64,000 bases of DNA from Strongylocentrotus purpuratus (taxonomy: Eukaryota > Echinodermata > Echinoidea > Camarodonta > Strongylocentrotidae), in the NCBI RefSeq assembly GCF_000002235.5, contig NW_022145601.1:2306016-2370015 (forward strand). Reading direction: 5' to 3'. Shown here piece after piece: positions 32,883 through 46,422 of the stretch. The position numbers and the translations under genes were made by a program. Each line of letters begins with the position of its first letter. The first letter of the stretch is position 1. The notes beneath the pieces were generated by a model that was not told where the DNA came from, did no database searches, and was given only the letters and a program-made list of their open reading frames with translations.

Positions 32883-34069
32883 TTTATTAAATATTTTTCT
32901 TATTTCTAACCACTTTTTTGTTAGCAAGATAACTTGAAAATGGCTCGATCAAATGCCTTGAAATTTGGCACACATATGTATAGGCATATGTACAAAGCAC
33001 AATAACGTTTTCAACATTGACCTTCACTGATTACGTCATCTAGGCGCCATTTTGTAAAAAACAACTCATGATCATATCTTCATAACCAAAAGCTATTTCT
33101 CATTCATATTTATCATGATCGAGGTCAATATCCGTCCGGTCAATTTTAGGTCAAATAACGCGCACGTGCGCGTACGTCCGCGCGTCAATGCGCGCGCAAA
33201 ATGTTAAAATGCTCAAAATCGTCTCAAAATCATTTTGCATACGTTTTAGGCCATTCTAAGCATTTTATAAAAAATCGCGCACGCACGCATGCGCGCGCGT
33301 TTTCGCGCGTCAAACTATTACACAACATAGAATCGCCATTTTTTTCTTTCATAATATTGCACATATTTTTACAATTAAATTGATACCATGTTTATCTCTT
33401 TATGACTATTAATAACGGAATGATCACCCGTTTAACATAAATTTCCGTGTGCGCGAGCTCTTGTAATACATATCATAAATGGGCAAAAAGATGCCTATAC
33501 AAAATCCATTGTAGCTCTTTAGGATTCAAGGTGACCCCAATTTTTGTCTTCTTATTGTGATAGAATATGAATTGGAGATATGATTTCAAGTCTCATTTGA
33601 CCCTTACTTTTCTCATGACGTCATCATAATGGCCTCCGAACTCATAATTTCAATTTGCATATTATGATGTCAGCATATTTTTCAAAAATTGATTGCATCT
33701 CTGTAAATATTGATCGATTTTCTTCCAAATTTCGATATGTTCTAGCTGAGACAATTCATTACAAATGTAGTTTCAACATTTTTCATTTTTGACAAAGGAA
33801 TCATGGCGTATTTTTGCGATTAAAGGAGGCATGTCAATTTTTCACTTTTTGCGTGTATTCTCTATGGGACATGACTTTTTCTCAAAACTGGATTCTACAT
33901 TCCCGTCTTTCGCGAGCAATATCTCCGTCGTTTTAGCTTCGTTTACGCTGAACTTTGAGTATGATGTAGCTGAGACAATTAGCTATCTCAAATATGCCCT
34001 TCATTTTGTCTAAAATTTTAGTTGGACCAGCCCACCTATACTTGTTCTAAACAAGTATTACAAATCTAG
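32883..34069 (+). mobile_element. hybrid unit D' with type-C 3' end
   Basis: The first kilobase matches unit D. After about 33,916 it switches to a type-C end (CAGCCCACCT, hairpin, CTAG 34,066-34,069) and has no tRNA-like module. The switch point is the right border of the segmental duplication, so it probably marks recombination between homologous bodies. Confidence 0.7.
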
Positions 34070-36004
34070 TTATTTATTATTATTCTTCCTCGAATTTGTT
34101 CGCAGGATATCTCAAGACTGAATAAAGCCATTATCATAAAACTTGACACGATGATAGATCTTAGTCTAACTTAGAACTGGTGACTTTTTAGAGAGTCAAA
34201 TTGATCGTGACGTCATCCATGCGCCATTTTGTGAAAATCAACTTATGATCATATCTTCGTAACGGAAAGTTATTTCCTATTCATAATTATCATGATTAAG
34301 ATCAATATCCGTCCGGTCAAGTTGAGGTCAATAAAAGTGCGCAAATGCGCGCGTGTGCGTTCGTCCGCGTGTTTACGCGCGCGCAAAAATTTAAAATGCT
34401 CCGAATCATCCCAAATTTTTTTTGCATACGTTTCAGGCCATTTAAAGCATTTCGCAAAAAAATTGCGCACACGCGCATGCGTGCGCGTTTCCGCGCGTAC
34501 TGGCATTTTGCAACGTAGAATCGCCGAATTTTCTCTGTCATCATATGTGGCACATTTTTCCAAGCATATTGATAATTTGTTCACCTTTTATTAACGCAAT
34601 GAGCGTCCGTCAAAGTTGACAGCACGCGCGGATCTGCGTTATCTTTATCCACAATACATGGGCAAAAACATGCCTATATAAATTTCATTTTAACTCTTTA
34701 GAATAGATAGAAACTCCTAATATTTTTTCATATTTGGATAGATTATGAAATGGAGATATGATTTCATGTCTCATTTGACCCTCAATTAAGTCATAATGTC
34801 ATCATAATGGCCTCCAAACTCAAAATTTAAATTTGCATATTATGACGTTTGCATATTTTTGGGAAATTGATTGTATTTCTGTAAATATAGATTGTTTTTC
34901 TCCTTAATTTCGATATTTTCTAGCTTAGATAAATTTCTACAAATGCAGTGACCACACCTTTCCAGCGTATTTTTGCGATTAAAGGAGGCATGTCAGTTTT
35001 TCACATTTTGCGTGTATTGTCTATGGGACATGACTATTTCTCAAAACTGGATTCTACATTTCCCTCTTTCGCGAGCAATATCTCTGTTGTTTTATCTTTG
35101 TTTACGCTGAGCTTCGAGTATGTTGTAGCGGAGACAATAAGCTATCTCAAATGTGTCTTTTATTTTTGATCAGATGCCGGGATCATGCTCATATTGCACT
35201 TGCAAAGTAGGATTTGAGAATCCCATTTTCCGTTTACGTGTAATCGCTATGTGAATTGTTTTGGTATATCGTTAACGCACTTGAATTCTATCCTCGAGGT
35301 CCCTGGTTCGAGTCTGGGCGTCTCCAACCACTTTTTTTCCTTTACTTTTTTTTTTTCTTTTTGACCTTTCACTGTACCATCTCCTTTGATCATTAAAACA
35401 CGTACATCTGCGAATAAACTATTTGCTTTATTATTACCCTATTTTCACTTAAACGATTACTTTTTGTGTCTAATCCCTATGGGAGATGACTTTTCCTCAA
35501 ATCTGGATTCTACATTTCTGTCTTTTGTGAGCAATATCGCCGTTATTCCTGCTTGGATTTTGTTGATATTTGAGGATGTTGTAGCTGAGACTATATGCTA
35601 TCTAAATCACCCCTCATTTTTTCAATAAGATATCAGGATCACGCTCATGATCATGATCATCTTCATTATCATAATGATGGTAATCATTTATCAATTACAT
35701 TTTCATTTCTTTGAATAAGATAAAATTGTCAAAAGGTGTTCTTCATGATGTAAATTGAAGTCAAATGTGTAACTGGTTACTGCACAGGGTCAAAGGTCAT
35801 ATATTGTTTTAATCTATCTTCCCTAGATCCATGATGATCAAGGAGACACAATTTAATCTTGACATATGGATAGATCATAATGGGAGAAGCATATAAATGG
35901 GAGAAGCATTTCATAAAATAATATATCGTGTAGTGCATTATTCGTTATGTAAACCATTATCATACGTATCACCTAATTCGTCTAAGTGACGAATTAAAGT
36001 CTAG
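34070..36004 (+). mobile_element. type-A unit E, no 5' hairpin
   Basis: Body starts ATTCTTCCTCGAATTTGTTC. Landmarks are at 34,207 and 34,792, a tRNA-like module at 35,252, then a GATC-rich microsatellite at 35,640 and a DR1-like GGGTCAAAGGTCA at 35,787. The 3' end is ACGTATCACCTAATTCGTC, hairpin, CTAG 36,001-36,004. Confidence 0.7.
35252..35326 (+). pseudogene. tRNA-like module copy 3, decayed
   Basis: The 5' acceptor strand is altered (TGAATTG in place of GGAGATG) and the box B is GGTTCGAGTCT with its last C lost. It is the most diverged copy of the module. Confidence 0.5.
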
Positions 36005-36006
36005 TT

Positions 36007-36230
36007 AGGTGATACGTACGTAGACGTATCACCTTTTGATTTCGTCAAGATTTTTATTATTTATTTATTAGGTGATACGTAACGAAGTCTACGTATCACC
36101 TATTGATTTCGTCAAGATTGTTATTTATTTATTTATTAAGTGATACGTACGTAGACGTATCACCTTTTGATTTCGTCAAGATTTTTATTATTATTATTTA
36201 TTTATTTATTATTAGGTGATACGTATCACC
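36007..36230 (+). repeat. stack of four type-A 5' ends
   Basis: Hairpins at 36,007, 36,070, 36,138 and 36,214, each followed by TTGATTTCGTCAAGAT and an ATT/TTTATT microsatellite. Loops differ: ACGTAG, AACGAAGTCT, ACGTAG, and none in the last (GGTGATACGTATCACC, a loopless 16-bp palindrome). Confidence 0.9.
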
Positions 36231-37477
36231 TTTTGATTTCGTCAAGATTTTCTTTATTATTATTATTTATTTATTATTTATTATTATTCTTCCTCGAATT
36301 TGTTCGCAGGATATCTCAAGACTGAATGAAGCCATTGTTATGAATCTTTCAATAATGATAGATCTTAGTCTAACTTAGAACTGCGTGACTTTTCAAAGAC
36401 TCAAAATTATCGTGACGTCATCCAGGCGCCATTTTGTGAAAATCAACTAATGATCATATCTTCATAACGGAAAAGTATTTCTCATTCATAATTATCACGA
36501 TTAAGATCAATATCCGTCCGGTCAATTTCAGGTAAAAAAAACGTGCGGAAATGCGCGCGTGCGCGCTCGTCCGCGCGTTTACGCGCGCTCAAAAATTTAA
36601 AATGCTCTAAATCATCCCAAATTTTTTTTGCATACGTTTCAGGCCATATAGAGCATTTGATAAAAAATCGCGCTCACGCGCATGCGCGCGCGTGTTTTGC
36701 GCGTACTAGCATTTTGCAACATAGAATCGCCGAATTTTCTTTATCATCATATTTGGCACATTTTTCCAAGCATTTTGATAACTTGTTCATCTTTTAATAA
36801 CGCAATAAGCGTCCGCCAAAGTTGACAGCGCGCGCGGATCTGCGTTATCTTTATCCACAATATATGGGCAAAATCATGCATATACAAATTACATTTTAAC
36901 TCTTTAGAATAGATAGGAACTCCCAATATTTTTTTCATATTTAGATAGATTATGAGTCGGAGATATGATTTCATGTCTCATTTGACCCTCAATTAAATCA
37001 TGACGTCATCATAATGGCCTCCGAACTCAAAATTTTAATTTACACATTATGACGTAAGCATATTTTTGGAAAACTGATTGTATCTCTGTAAATATTGATT
37101 GATTTTGTTTCAAATTTTGATATGTTCTAGCTGAGACAATTTTCTACAAATGCAGTGTCCACAATTTTTCATTTTGACAAAGGCATCATGGCGTAATCTT
37201 GCAATTAATTGAGGCATGTCAATTTTTTACATTTTGCGTGCATTCTCTATGGGACATGACTTTTTCTCAAAAGTGGATTCTACATTCTTGTCTTTCGCGA
37301 GCAATATCTCCGTTGTTTTAGCTTTGTTTACGCTGAGATTCGAGTATGTTGTAGCTGAGACGATAAGCTATCACAAGTGTATCATTTATTTTTCGATCAG
37401 ATGCCGGGATCATGCTCATATTCACTTGCAAAGTAAGATTTGAGAATTCCATTTCCCGTTTACGTGTAATCGCTATG

Positions 37478-37553
37478 GGAGATGTTTTGGTATATCGGTA
37501 TACGCACATGACTTCCAACCTCGAGATCCCTGGTTCGAGTCCGGGTGTCTCCA
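37478..37553 (+). ncRNA. tRNA-like module copy 4
   Basis: GGAGATG pairs fully with TGTCTCC (one G-T each at the inner positions). The T-arm and box B are intact. One extra base in the D-arm region (GGTATACGC) separates the boxes. Confidence 0.5.
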
Positions 37554-38106
37554 ACAATTTTTTTCTTCACTTTGTTTTCTTTTTGACCTTTCACTGTACC
37601 ATCTCCTTTGATTATTAAAACACGTAGATTTGCAAATAATGTAATAAAAAACCCTATTTACTTTATTATTACCCTATTTACACTTAATCTATTACTTTTT
37701 GGGTGTAATCCCTATGGGAGATGACTTTTTCTCAAATCTGGATTCTACATTCCTGTGTTTTGAGCAATATCGCCGATATTTCTGCTTGGATTTTGTTGAT
37801 TTTTGAGTATGTTGTAGCTGAGACAAGTTTCCACGAGATTTATGTAGACTTTCTAACATTATCATGACGTTATCATAGTCAAAAATTCAATCATAGGTGA
37901 CATGTCAATTATCATATATAACAATCCTCAATCGGATACCTGAAGGGGGCGCTATACCACTTTTAATCATGGCATCTTCATCATCATCAATTTCGTCATT
38001 ATCGTATGCATCAACATTATCATTATATCACAACGGTAGTTTCGGCACACTGTCATGATCGTAATTTAAGAGCCTAGCTATTTATGCTAGAAATATTGAA
38101 GGCATT

Positions 38107-39085
38107 TTTCTCAATTGCATCTCTCCCCTCTCTCTCTCTTTTCTCTCTTGCTCTGTCTCCCTTCACCTAGTCTTGTTCTGCGGGCCCCTCTCCTTTTGTT
38201 GGTCTCTCTCATCTGCATCTCTCTTGTCTTCTCCTTCTCTCTTACACTTTCACCCTCTCCCTCTCACTGTTTCCATTTTCCTCTTTCTCTCTTGCTATGT
38301 CTCCTTCTGTCTCTGTCTCTGTCTCTCTTTCTCTACTCTCTCCCCTTTCTCACTCTGCATCATCTCAGCTTGTGTCATTTATATGTATAACAATTTAATC
38401 CAAGGAAATTTGAGGTAATTTCTATCGTTTGGCCATTCACTGCCATGCATACTAACAATCGTTTCTAGATTTAACATCATATATGTCTGATTATGGATGG
38501 GTACAATATGAATATCTTACTCATATTTTATATGTAATCATGACTAAATAAATCACTATGTACATTTTGTAATATTTATTTTAAAAAAGTGTTTCGAGCT
38601 TGTTTATTATAAGTAAACAGTTTAATCCTCTATCGAAAGTCTGAAGGGGGCGCTGTGCCACTAATCATGTTCATCATTGTAATATCGTCATCGACGTATT
38701 CATGAACATAATCGTTGTTTTGATTATCGGCAACACTTTCATGATCAGTATTCACAAGAGCTTATGTGTGCTAGAAAATGGAAGGCATTGTTCTCAATTG
38801 CATCTCTCCCTCTCTCTTGCTCTGTTTCCTTTCTCCCCTCATGTTCTGCCCCTCTCCCTTTTTTGGTCTGTCTCTGCATCTATCTCTCTCTCTGTCTCTC
38901 TTTACTCTAGCTTTCACCCTCTCCCTCTCTTTTTCTTGCCTTGCTTCCCTCTTATTCTCTTACTCTGTCTCTGTATCTCTCTTTCTCTACTCTCCCCCCT
39001 TTTCCGCCTCTGGCTCTCTTGTTTTGCCCGCTCTCCTTCTCTTGCTCTGTCTCTATATCTCTCTTTCTCTACTTTCCCGCTTGTG
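38107..39085. repeat. two CT-rich microsatellite modules
   Basis: CT-rich tracts at 38,107-38,380 and 38,803-39,080, each preceded by ACCTGAAGGGGGCGCTATAC or a variant (37,955 and 38,640) and by ATCATCAT runs. Leucine/serine-rich frames here are translations of TCTC repeats. Confidence 0.8.
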
Positions 39086-39094
39086 GCTTTTATT

Positions 39095-42000
39095 AGGTGA
39101 TACGTAACGAAGTCTACGTATCACCTATTGATTTCGTCAAGATTTTTATTCCTAGTATTCTTCCTCGATTTTGTTCGCAGAATATCTTAAGATTGAATAA
39201 AGCCATTGTCATGAAACTTTCAATGATGATAGATCTTAGTCTAACTTAGAACTGGGTGACTTTTCAAAGACTCAAAATCATCGTGACGTCATCCAGGCGC
39301 CATTTTGTGAAAATCAACTTATGATCATATCTTCATAAAAGAAAGCCATTTCTCATTCATATTTGTCATGATCAAGGTCAATATTTGTCGGGTCAATTTC
39401 AGGTCAATAAATGCGCGCAGAAATGCGCGTACGCGAAGGTGCGCGCGTTAATGCGCGCGTAAAATTTAAAATTGCTCAAAATCGTCTTTAATTTTTTTTG
39501 CATACGTTTCAGGCCATTATAAGCATTTCATAAAAAATCACGCAAAACACGCATTTTTGCACGTTTTCGTTCGTCACGGCCGAATGAAAAATAATTCCTC
39601 CGCAAAAACTTTTGACAGAATATTCCTCATATTTTTCCGAACAATTTGATATCATGTTTATCTCTTCATCACTATTAATAACGGAATGAGCGTCCGTTCA
39701 AGATAACCGTCCGAACGCGCGATTTTTGCAATACATAGCATATATGGGCAAAAACATGCCTTTAAAAAGTCCATTGGGATGAATAAGGACTGCCAATTTT
39801 TATTTCATATTTAGATAGAATATGAGTCGGAGATATGATTCTATATCTCATTTGGCCATTAAGTCCATCTTGACGTCATCATAATGGCCTTGGAAGTCAA
39901 AATAAAAAATTGCACATTATGACGTCATTATGTTTATGGAAAATTTAGTGTATTTCTCTCGATATTCATTGATTTTCTTCTAGATTCAAATATGTTGTAG
40001 TCGAGGCAATCGTCCACAAAATCAATACACATTAATTTTCATTTTAATGACGTCATCATAGTACAAACTTCAATCAAAGGCCACATGTCAGAATTTTCGT
40101 AATTTGCATGTTATGTCTATGGAAGGTGAATTTTGTTCACATCTTGAATCTACATGGCATTCATCTATGAGCACTATCTTGCTTATTTGTGCTCTTTTCT
40201 CTCCCAAATTTGGGTATGTTATAGCTGAGACCATGGGCTATAAAAAGGGTACTTTGTTTTTTGATCAGATGTTGATATCTTGTCGAAATTTTCAATTGAA
40301 AGTTGGAATTGCAAATTCTGTAGAACTTTGCGGTAATTATGAATATGTCACGTATGTCCTATTTTTGAAATGTTATCGTTAGCAGTGTTCTAGTATTAAA
40401 ATGAAATGATAGTGTTTTTATTGTTAATAAAAATAAAAGAACAACAATGCATTGCGGCCTAAACAGCCAAATTTGCAATGTTTTACACATGTAAAATACA
40501 ATATAAAAAAAACATTCGGAATTATTAGAAGTAAAAGTAGAAGAAGAAAGAGGGAAAAGAGGATTGAGAAGAAAGGAGAAGGGTGAGATGCCTAGCTGCC
40601 TTCCTCTTTCTGTCTTGCTCTGTCTTCCTCTGTCTCGATCTGCCTCTCTCTTTCTTTATAGTATCTCCCCTCTCTGCATCATTTCAGTGTCTCATTTATT
40701 AGTTTATTACATGTACACAAATCAAATCAAAGGAAATTTGAACCTATTTCTATCGTTTGGCCATTCACTGCCATGCATACTAACAATTATTTCTAGATTT
40801 AACATCTTATAGCTGTTGGGTTATGATGGGTAAAATATTAATATCTTAATCATATTAATTGAATCAGGACTAAATAAATCACTGTATACATGTTTTAATT
40901 TTTTTAAAAGTGTTAATAAACTTTATTTTCATGTTATCTCAAGACTTGACAGATGGCACACGAAAGCATTCACATCCACAGTGTGTCGACACGTTATTCA
41001 AACGATAGATCTTTCTTTCCAATACAGAACGGTCAATAAGCTGCATGAAACTTAATTTAGATATAGTCCTTATTAGTCATAATCAGCTCTAATGACGTCA
41101 TTGTTGCGTATTTAGCGCGTCGAAATATCACTACAATGATTGGTATAAGTATTTCTCTGCAATCAGGCGAATTTTTTGTTAGTAATAGCAGGGCACTCTC
41201 CCTGGTAATAGTTAACAGTTATCATATACAACAATCCTCAATTGAATACCTGAAGGGGGCGCTATACCACTTTTAATTATGGTCATCAACATCATCAATA
41301 TCGTCATTATCGTATTGATGAACATTATCATTATATCATCATCTGCAGTTTCTGCATACTTTCATGATAGTAATTCAAGAGCCTAGCTATTAATGCTAGA
41401 AATATTGAAGGCATCTTTCTCAATTGCATCTCTCCCCTCTCTCTCTCTTTTCTCTCTTGCTCTGTCTCCCTTTACCTAGTCTTGTTCTGCCCCTCTCCTT
41501 CTCTTGGTCTCTCTCATCTTTATCTCTCTTGTTCTCTCACTCTGTCTTACACTTTCACCCTCTCCCTCTCCCTCTTCATCTCTTGATCTGTCTCCTTCTG
41601 TCTCTGTCTCTCTCTTTCTCTACTCTCTCCCCTATTTCTCTGCATCATCTCAGCTTGTCTCATTTATAATGTATAATAATTTAATCCAAGGAAATTCGAG
41701 GCAATTTATATCGTTTGGCCATTCACTGCCATGCATACTGACAATCGTTTCTAGATTTAACATCATAGCTGTTGGGTTATGGAGGGGTACAATATTAATA
41801 TCTTACTCATATTTTATATTAAATCAGGACTAAATTAATCACTATGTGCATTTTGTAATATTTATTAAAAAAAGCTGTTGGATTATGGATGGGTACAATA
41901 TTAATATCTTACTCATATTTTATATTAAATCAGGACTAAATTAATCACTATGTACATTTTGTAATATTTATTATAAAAAGTGTTTTGAGCTTGTTTAGTA

Positions 42001-42384
42001 TAAGTAAACAGTTTAATCCTCTATCGAAAACCTGAAGGAGGCGCTGTGCCACTTTCAATCATGGTCATCATTCTAATATCGTCATCATCGTATTCATGAA
42101 CATAATGTTTTTTTGATTATCCGCAACACTTTCATGATCAGTATTCACAAGAGCTTATTTATGCTAGAAATATGGAAGGCATTGTTCTCGATTGCATCTC
42201 TCTCTCTCTCTCTCTTCTCTCTTTTGCGCTGTTTCCCTTGTCCTCATCATCTTCTTTTCATCATCATCAATATCGTCATTATCGTATTCATGAATATTAT
42301 CATTAGATCGTCATCAGGACACTTTCATGATACAAAAATAGCTTCGTATCACCTAATTCGTCAAAGTGACGAATTAAAGTCTAG
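39095..42384 (+). mobile_element. type-A unit G
   Basis: 5' hairpin with the long loop at 39,095, landmarks at 39,286 and 39,872, and a diverged body that lacks the tRNA-like module. It has further GAAGGGGGCGCT/CT-rich modules at 40,598, 41,246-41,645 and 42,033-42,235. The 3' end is CGTATCACCTAATTCGTC, hairpin, CTAG 42,381-42,384. Confidence 0.65.
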
Positions 42385-42386
42385 TT

Positions 42387-45077
42387 AGGTGATACGTAAC
42401 GAAGTCTACGTATCACCTATTGATTTCGTCAAGATTTTTATTCCTATTCCTATTATTCTTATTATTCTTCCTCGATTTTGTTCGCAGGATATCTCAAGAT
42501 TGAATAAAGCCATTGTCATGAAACTTTCAATGATGATAGATCTTAGTCTAACTTAGAACTGCGTGACTTTTCAAAGACTCAAAATCATCGTGACGTCATC
42601 CAGGCGCCATTTTGTGAAAATCAACTTATGATCATATCTTCATAAAAGAAAGCCATTTCTCATTCATATTTGTCATGATCAAGGTCAATATGTGTCGGGT
42701 CAATTTGAGGTCAATAAATGCGCGCAAAAATGCGCGTACGCGAAGGTGCGCGCGTTAATGCGCGCGTAAAATTTAAAATTGCTCAAAATCGTCTTAAATT
42801 TTTTTTGCATACGTTTCAGGCCATTATAAGCATTTCATAAAAAAATCACGCAAAACACGCATTTTTGCACGTTTTCGTTCGTCACGGCCGAACGAAAAAT
42901 AATCCCCCAGCAAAAACTTTTGACAGAATATTCCTCATATTTTTTCGGAAAATTTGATACCATGTTTAGCTCTTTATCACTATTAAAAACGGAATGAGCG
43001 TCCGTTCAAGATAACCGTCCGTACGCGCGATTTTTGTAATACATTGCATATATGGGCAAAAACATGCCTATAAAAAGTCCATTGGGATGAATAGGGATTG
43101 CCAATTTTTTTTTCATATTTAGATAGAGTATGAGTCGGAGGTATGATTTCATATCTCATTTGGCCATTAAGTACATCTTAACGTCATCATAATGGCCTTG
43201 GAAGTCAAAAATACAAAATTGCATATTATGACGTCATTGTATTTATGGAAAATGGAGTGTATTTCTCTCAATATTCATCGATTCTCTTTGAAATGTCGAT
43301 ATGTTGTAGATAAGGCAATTCTCTACAAGATTACTTTTCACTAAGTTTCATTTTAATGAGGTCATCATAGTACAAAATTCAATTAAAGGCCACATGTCAG
43401 AATTTTCGTCATTTGCGTGTTATGTCTATGGAAGGTGAATTTCGTTCACATCATGAATCTACATGGCATTCATCTATGAGCACTATCTATCTTATGTGTA
43501 CTCTGTTTTCTCCCAAATTGGGGTATGTTATAGCTGAGACCATGGGCTATAAAAACGGTGCTTTTAGTTTTTTGATCAGATGATGAGATAATATCACAAT
43601 TTTCAGTTGAATGTTGAAATGATGAATATGTCACGTATGTCCTATTTGTGAAACTTAAACGTTAGCAGTGTCCTCGTATTGAAATTATGTAAGGAAACCC
43701 TTTTACTTTCTAGACTTTACTCTCAGACACTATTGAGTGACTGACTGACATCTTTTTTTCTCTGGTAATAAAATACGTAAAATGAGCGTTATAGAGAACA
43801 TGAGCATTCGGCTACATTAATAACCCACTCTGTTCTCATTGTTCATTTCCTATTCAGGACTTGAATAATGACGAACTTCATTCAATGTTTGGTAGTAATA
43901 CTACAGATACTTATACTGATATCAATGATTTAAACTATTTATCCGAAAAAGAATATGAGTTTCATTTCAGTAGGTTTCTGAACTTTAAATATTATATTGA
44001 TGAGGATTTTACGACTGAATTCAGTAACATTAACTATCATTTTAGTATTTTACATTTTAATTCGCGTAGTTTAAACATACATTGTAATGCTTTATCCGAT
44101 TTCATCTGTACTTATGTATAAAAACGTGGGTTAATGATAGTTCGCCACTATTATTCAATGTGTCTGGTCATTCATTTATACATTTTAATCGCCAAGCAGA
44201 AAAGAGTAGAGGTATTGGTCTATTGGTCGCTGACAATTTTGAATATGAAATACGCAATGATATATTTATATTATACCCATCATACAACTATGAATCACTG
44301 TTTATTGAAAGCAATTTGCCGAGACATAAGAATATTATTTTAGGTGTCATATATAGGAAACCCCAATCAAATATCAATGATTTTATCCCTGTCTTTGAAA
44401 ATGTTTTACAAAAAACACATACTGAACATAAACAGGTTTATAAAATGGGAGATTTTAACATTGATCCCGTGAAATTTACTGGCAATGCTGTATGTAATTT
44501 CTTGAGCGAAATACATTCAAATCTTTGTATTCCTTTAATTGACAAGCCTTCAAGAAAGACTGACGGATTAATATCCCTCTAATCCACATTCCTAATACAG
44601 TGACAGTATATATCCATCCGATATTTAAAGATTTTATTTTCAAGCAACTAGTGAATCTCACGTCGACAACTCAAAATGATCGCTAATGTATTCTCACACT
44701 TTTCATTTACGCCGGGACATCGTGACGTCATACACTAAACATTTTTAATTATTCAGGCATAAGCTCTTATTTATCAATTATATTTTCATTTCTTTGAATA
44801 AGATAAAAATCGTCAAAATGCGTTCTTCATGATGTAAATTAGAGTCAAAGGTGTAACTGGTTACTGCACAGAGTCAATGGTCATATATTGTCTCAATCTA
44901 TCTTCCCTATATCCATAATGATCAAGGGATCGACACAATTTAAACTTGACATATGGATAGATCATTATGGGAAGAGCATTTTATAAAATAATATGATATC
45001 GTGTAATGCATTCTTTGTTAGGTAAACCAATATCATACGTATCACCTAATTCGTCTAAGTGACGAATTTAAGTCTAG
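42387..45077 (+). mobile_element. type-A unit H carrying a LINE fragment
   Basis: 5' hairpin at 42,387, landmarks at 42,594 and 43,181, then LINE-derived sequence (about 43,857-44,600). The usual A tail follows from about 44,765, with a weak DR1-like GAGTCAATGGTCA near 44,871. CTAG is at 45,074-45,077. At 2.69 kb it is about 0.65 kb longer than a standard A unit, which the LINE fragment roughly explains. Confidence 0.65.
43861..44582 (+). pseudogene. non-LTR retrotransposon endonuclease fragment
   Basis: Two adjoining frames. The first (43,861-44,121) ends with FSILHFNSRSLNIHCNALSD, the start of an apurinic-like endonuclease domain. The second continues KTWVNDSSPLLF, GIGLLVADNF, IILGVIYRKPQSNIN and KMGDFNIDPVKF (the GDFN catalytic motif), and reaches IPLIDKPSRKTDG before a stop. 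A frameshift near 44,118 joins them. Reverse transcriptase and ORF1 are absent. The order and motifs fit CR1/L2/Jockey-clade LINEs, and the clade is not resolved. It is dead: truncated on both sides, with one frameshift. Confidence 0.75.
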
Positions 45078-46422
45078 TATTTATTTTGTGTCTGTATAGA
45101 AGAAATTATTATTATTCTTCCTCAATTTTGTTCGCAGGATATCTCAAGAATGGCTTAAGCCATTATCATGAAACTTGCCAAGATGATAGATCTTAGCCTA
45201 ACTTAGAACTGCGTGACTTTTCAAAAACTCAAACTCATCGTGACGTCATCCAGGCGCCATTTTGTGAAAATCAACTTATGATCATATCTTCATAACGGAA
45301 AAGTATTTCTCATTCATAATTATCACGATTAAGATCAATATCCGTCCGGTCAATTTCAGGTCAATAAACGTGCGCAAATGGGCGCGTGCGCGTTCGTCCG
45401 CGCGTTTACGCGCGGCAAAAATTTAAAATGCTCTAAATCATCCCAAATTTTTTTTGCATACGTTTTAGGCCATATAGAGCATTTGAGAAAAAATTATGCT
45501 CACGCGCATGCGCGCCTGTTTTTTGCGCCTACTAGCGTTTTTCAACATAGAATCGCCGAAATTTCTCTATCATCATATTTGGCACATTTTTCCAAGCATT
45601 TTGATAACTTGTTAATCCTTTAATAACCCAATGAGCGTCCGTCAAAGTTGACAGCGCGCGCGGACCTGCGTTATCTTTATCCACAATACATGAGCAAAAA
45701 CATGCCTATACAAAAATCTTTGTAACTCTTCAGAATAGATATCAACTCCCAATATTTTGTCATATTGAGATAGATTATGAGTCGGAGATATGATTTCATG
45801 TCTCATTTGACCCTCAATTAACTAATGACGTCATCATAATGGCCTCCAAACTCAAAATTTCAATTTGCATATTATGACGTTTGCATATTTTTGGAAAATT
45901 GATTGTATCTCTGTAAATATTGATTGATTTTCTTTCAAATTTTGATATGTTCTAGCTGAGATAATTTTGTACAATTAATGTGACCACATTTTTCCAGTTT
46001 GACAAAGGTATCATGGCGTATCTTTGCGATTAAAGGAGGCATGTCGATTTTTCACATTTTGCGTGGAATTGTCTATGGGACATGACTATTTCTCAAAACT
46101 GCATTCTACATTTCCGTCTTTCGGGAGCAATATCTCCGTTGTTTTAACTTTGTTTTCGCTGAGCTTCGGCTATGTTGTAGCTGAGACAATTACCTATCTC
46201 CAACGTGCACTTTATTTTTCGATCATATGCCTGGATCATGCTCATATTTTACTTGCAAAGTGGGATTTGAGAATTCCATTTTCAGTTTACCAAAAAATCA
46301 TCATCAATATCGTCATTATCGTATTGATGAATATTATCATTAGATCATCATCGGCACACTTTCATGATACAAAAATAGCTTACGTATCACCTAATTCGTC
46401 AAAGTGACGAATTAAAGTCTAG
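45078..46422 (+). mobile_element. type-A unit I, no 5' hairpin, alternative tail
   Basis: Starts TATTTATTTTGTGTCTGTAT, as do units L and N. Landmarks are at 45,242 and 45,827. It leaves the common body just before the tRNA-like position (TCAGTTTACC|AAAAAATCA) and has an ATCATCAATATCG tail like unit O. CTAG is at 46,419-46,422. Confidence 0.65.

Larger units (their letters stand above)
30368..33916 (+). repeat. segmental duplication, copy 2
   Basis: Near-identical partner of 20,079-24,272 without the TTAA element. About 31,648-31,680 differs from copy 1 (TTTGAGTATGATGTAGCTG) but matches the copy-2 third unit at about 33,953, suggesting a short gene-conversion tract. Confidence 0.9.
36231..39094 (+). 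mobile_element. type-A unit F lacking a 3' end
   Basis: Body with landmarks at 36,414 and 37,001 and a tRNA-like module at 37,478. After about 37,900 it changes to two modules containing CTGAAGGGGGCGCT and long CT-rich tracts. There is no terminal hairpin before the next 5' end at 39,095, so the true 3' end is lost or displaced. Confidence 0.6.

Noticed and set aside
38115..39107. Leucine/serine-rich frames of 80-132 residues
   Set aside because: Translations of CT-rich microsatellites.
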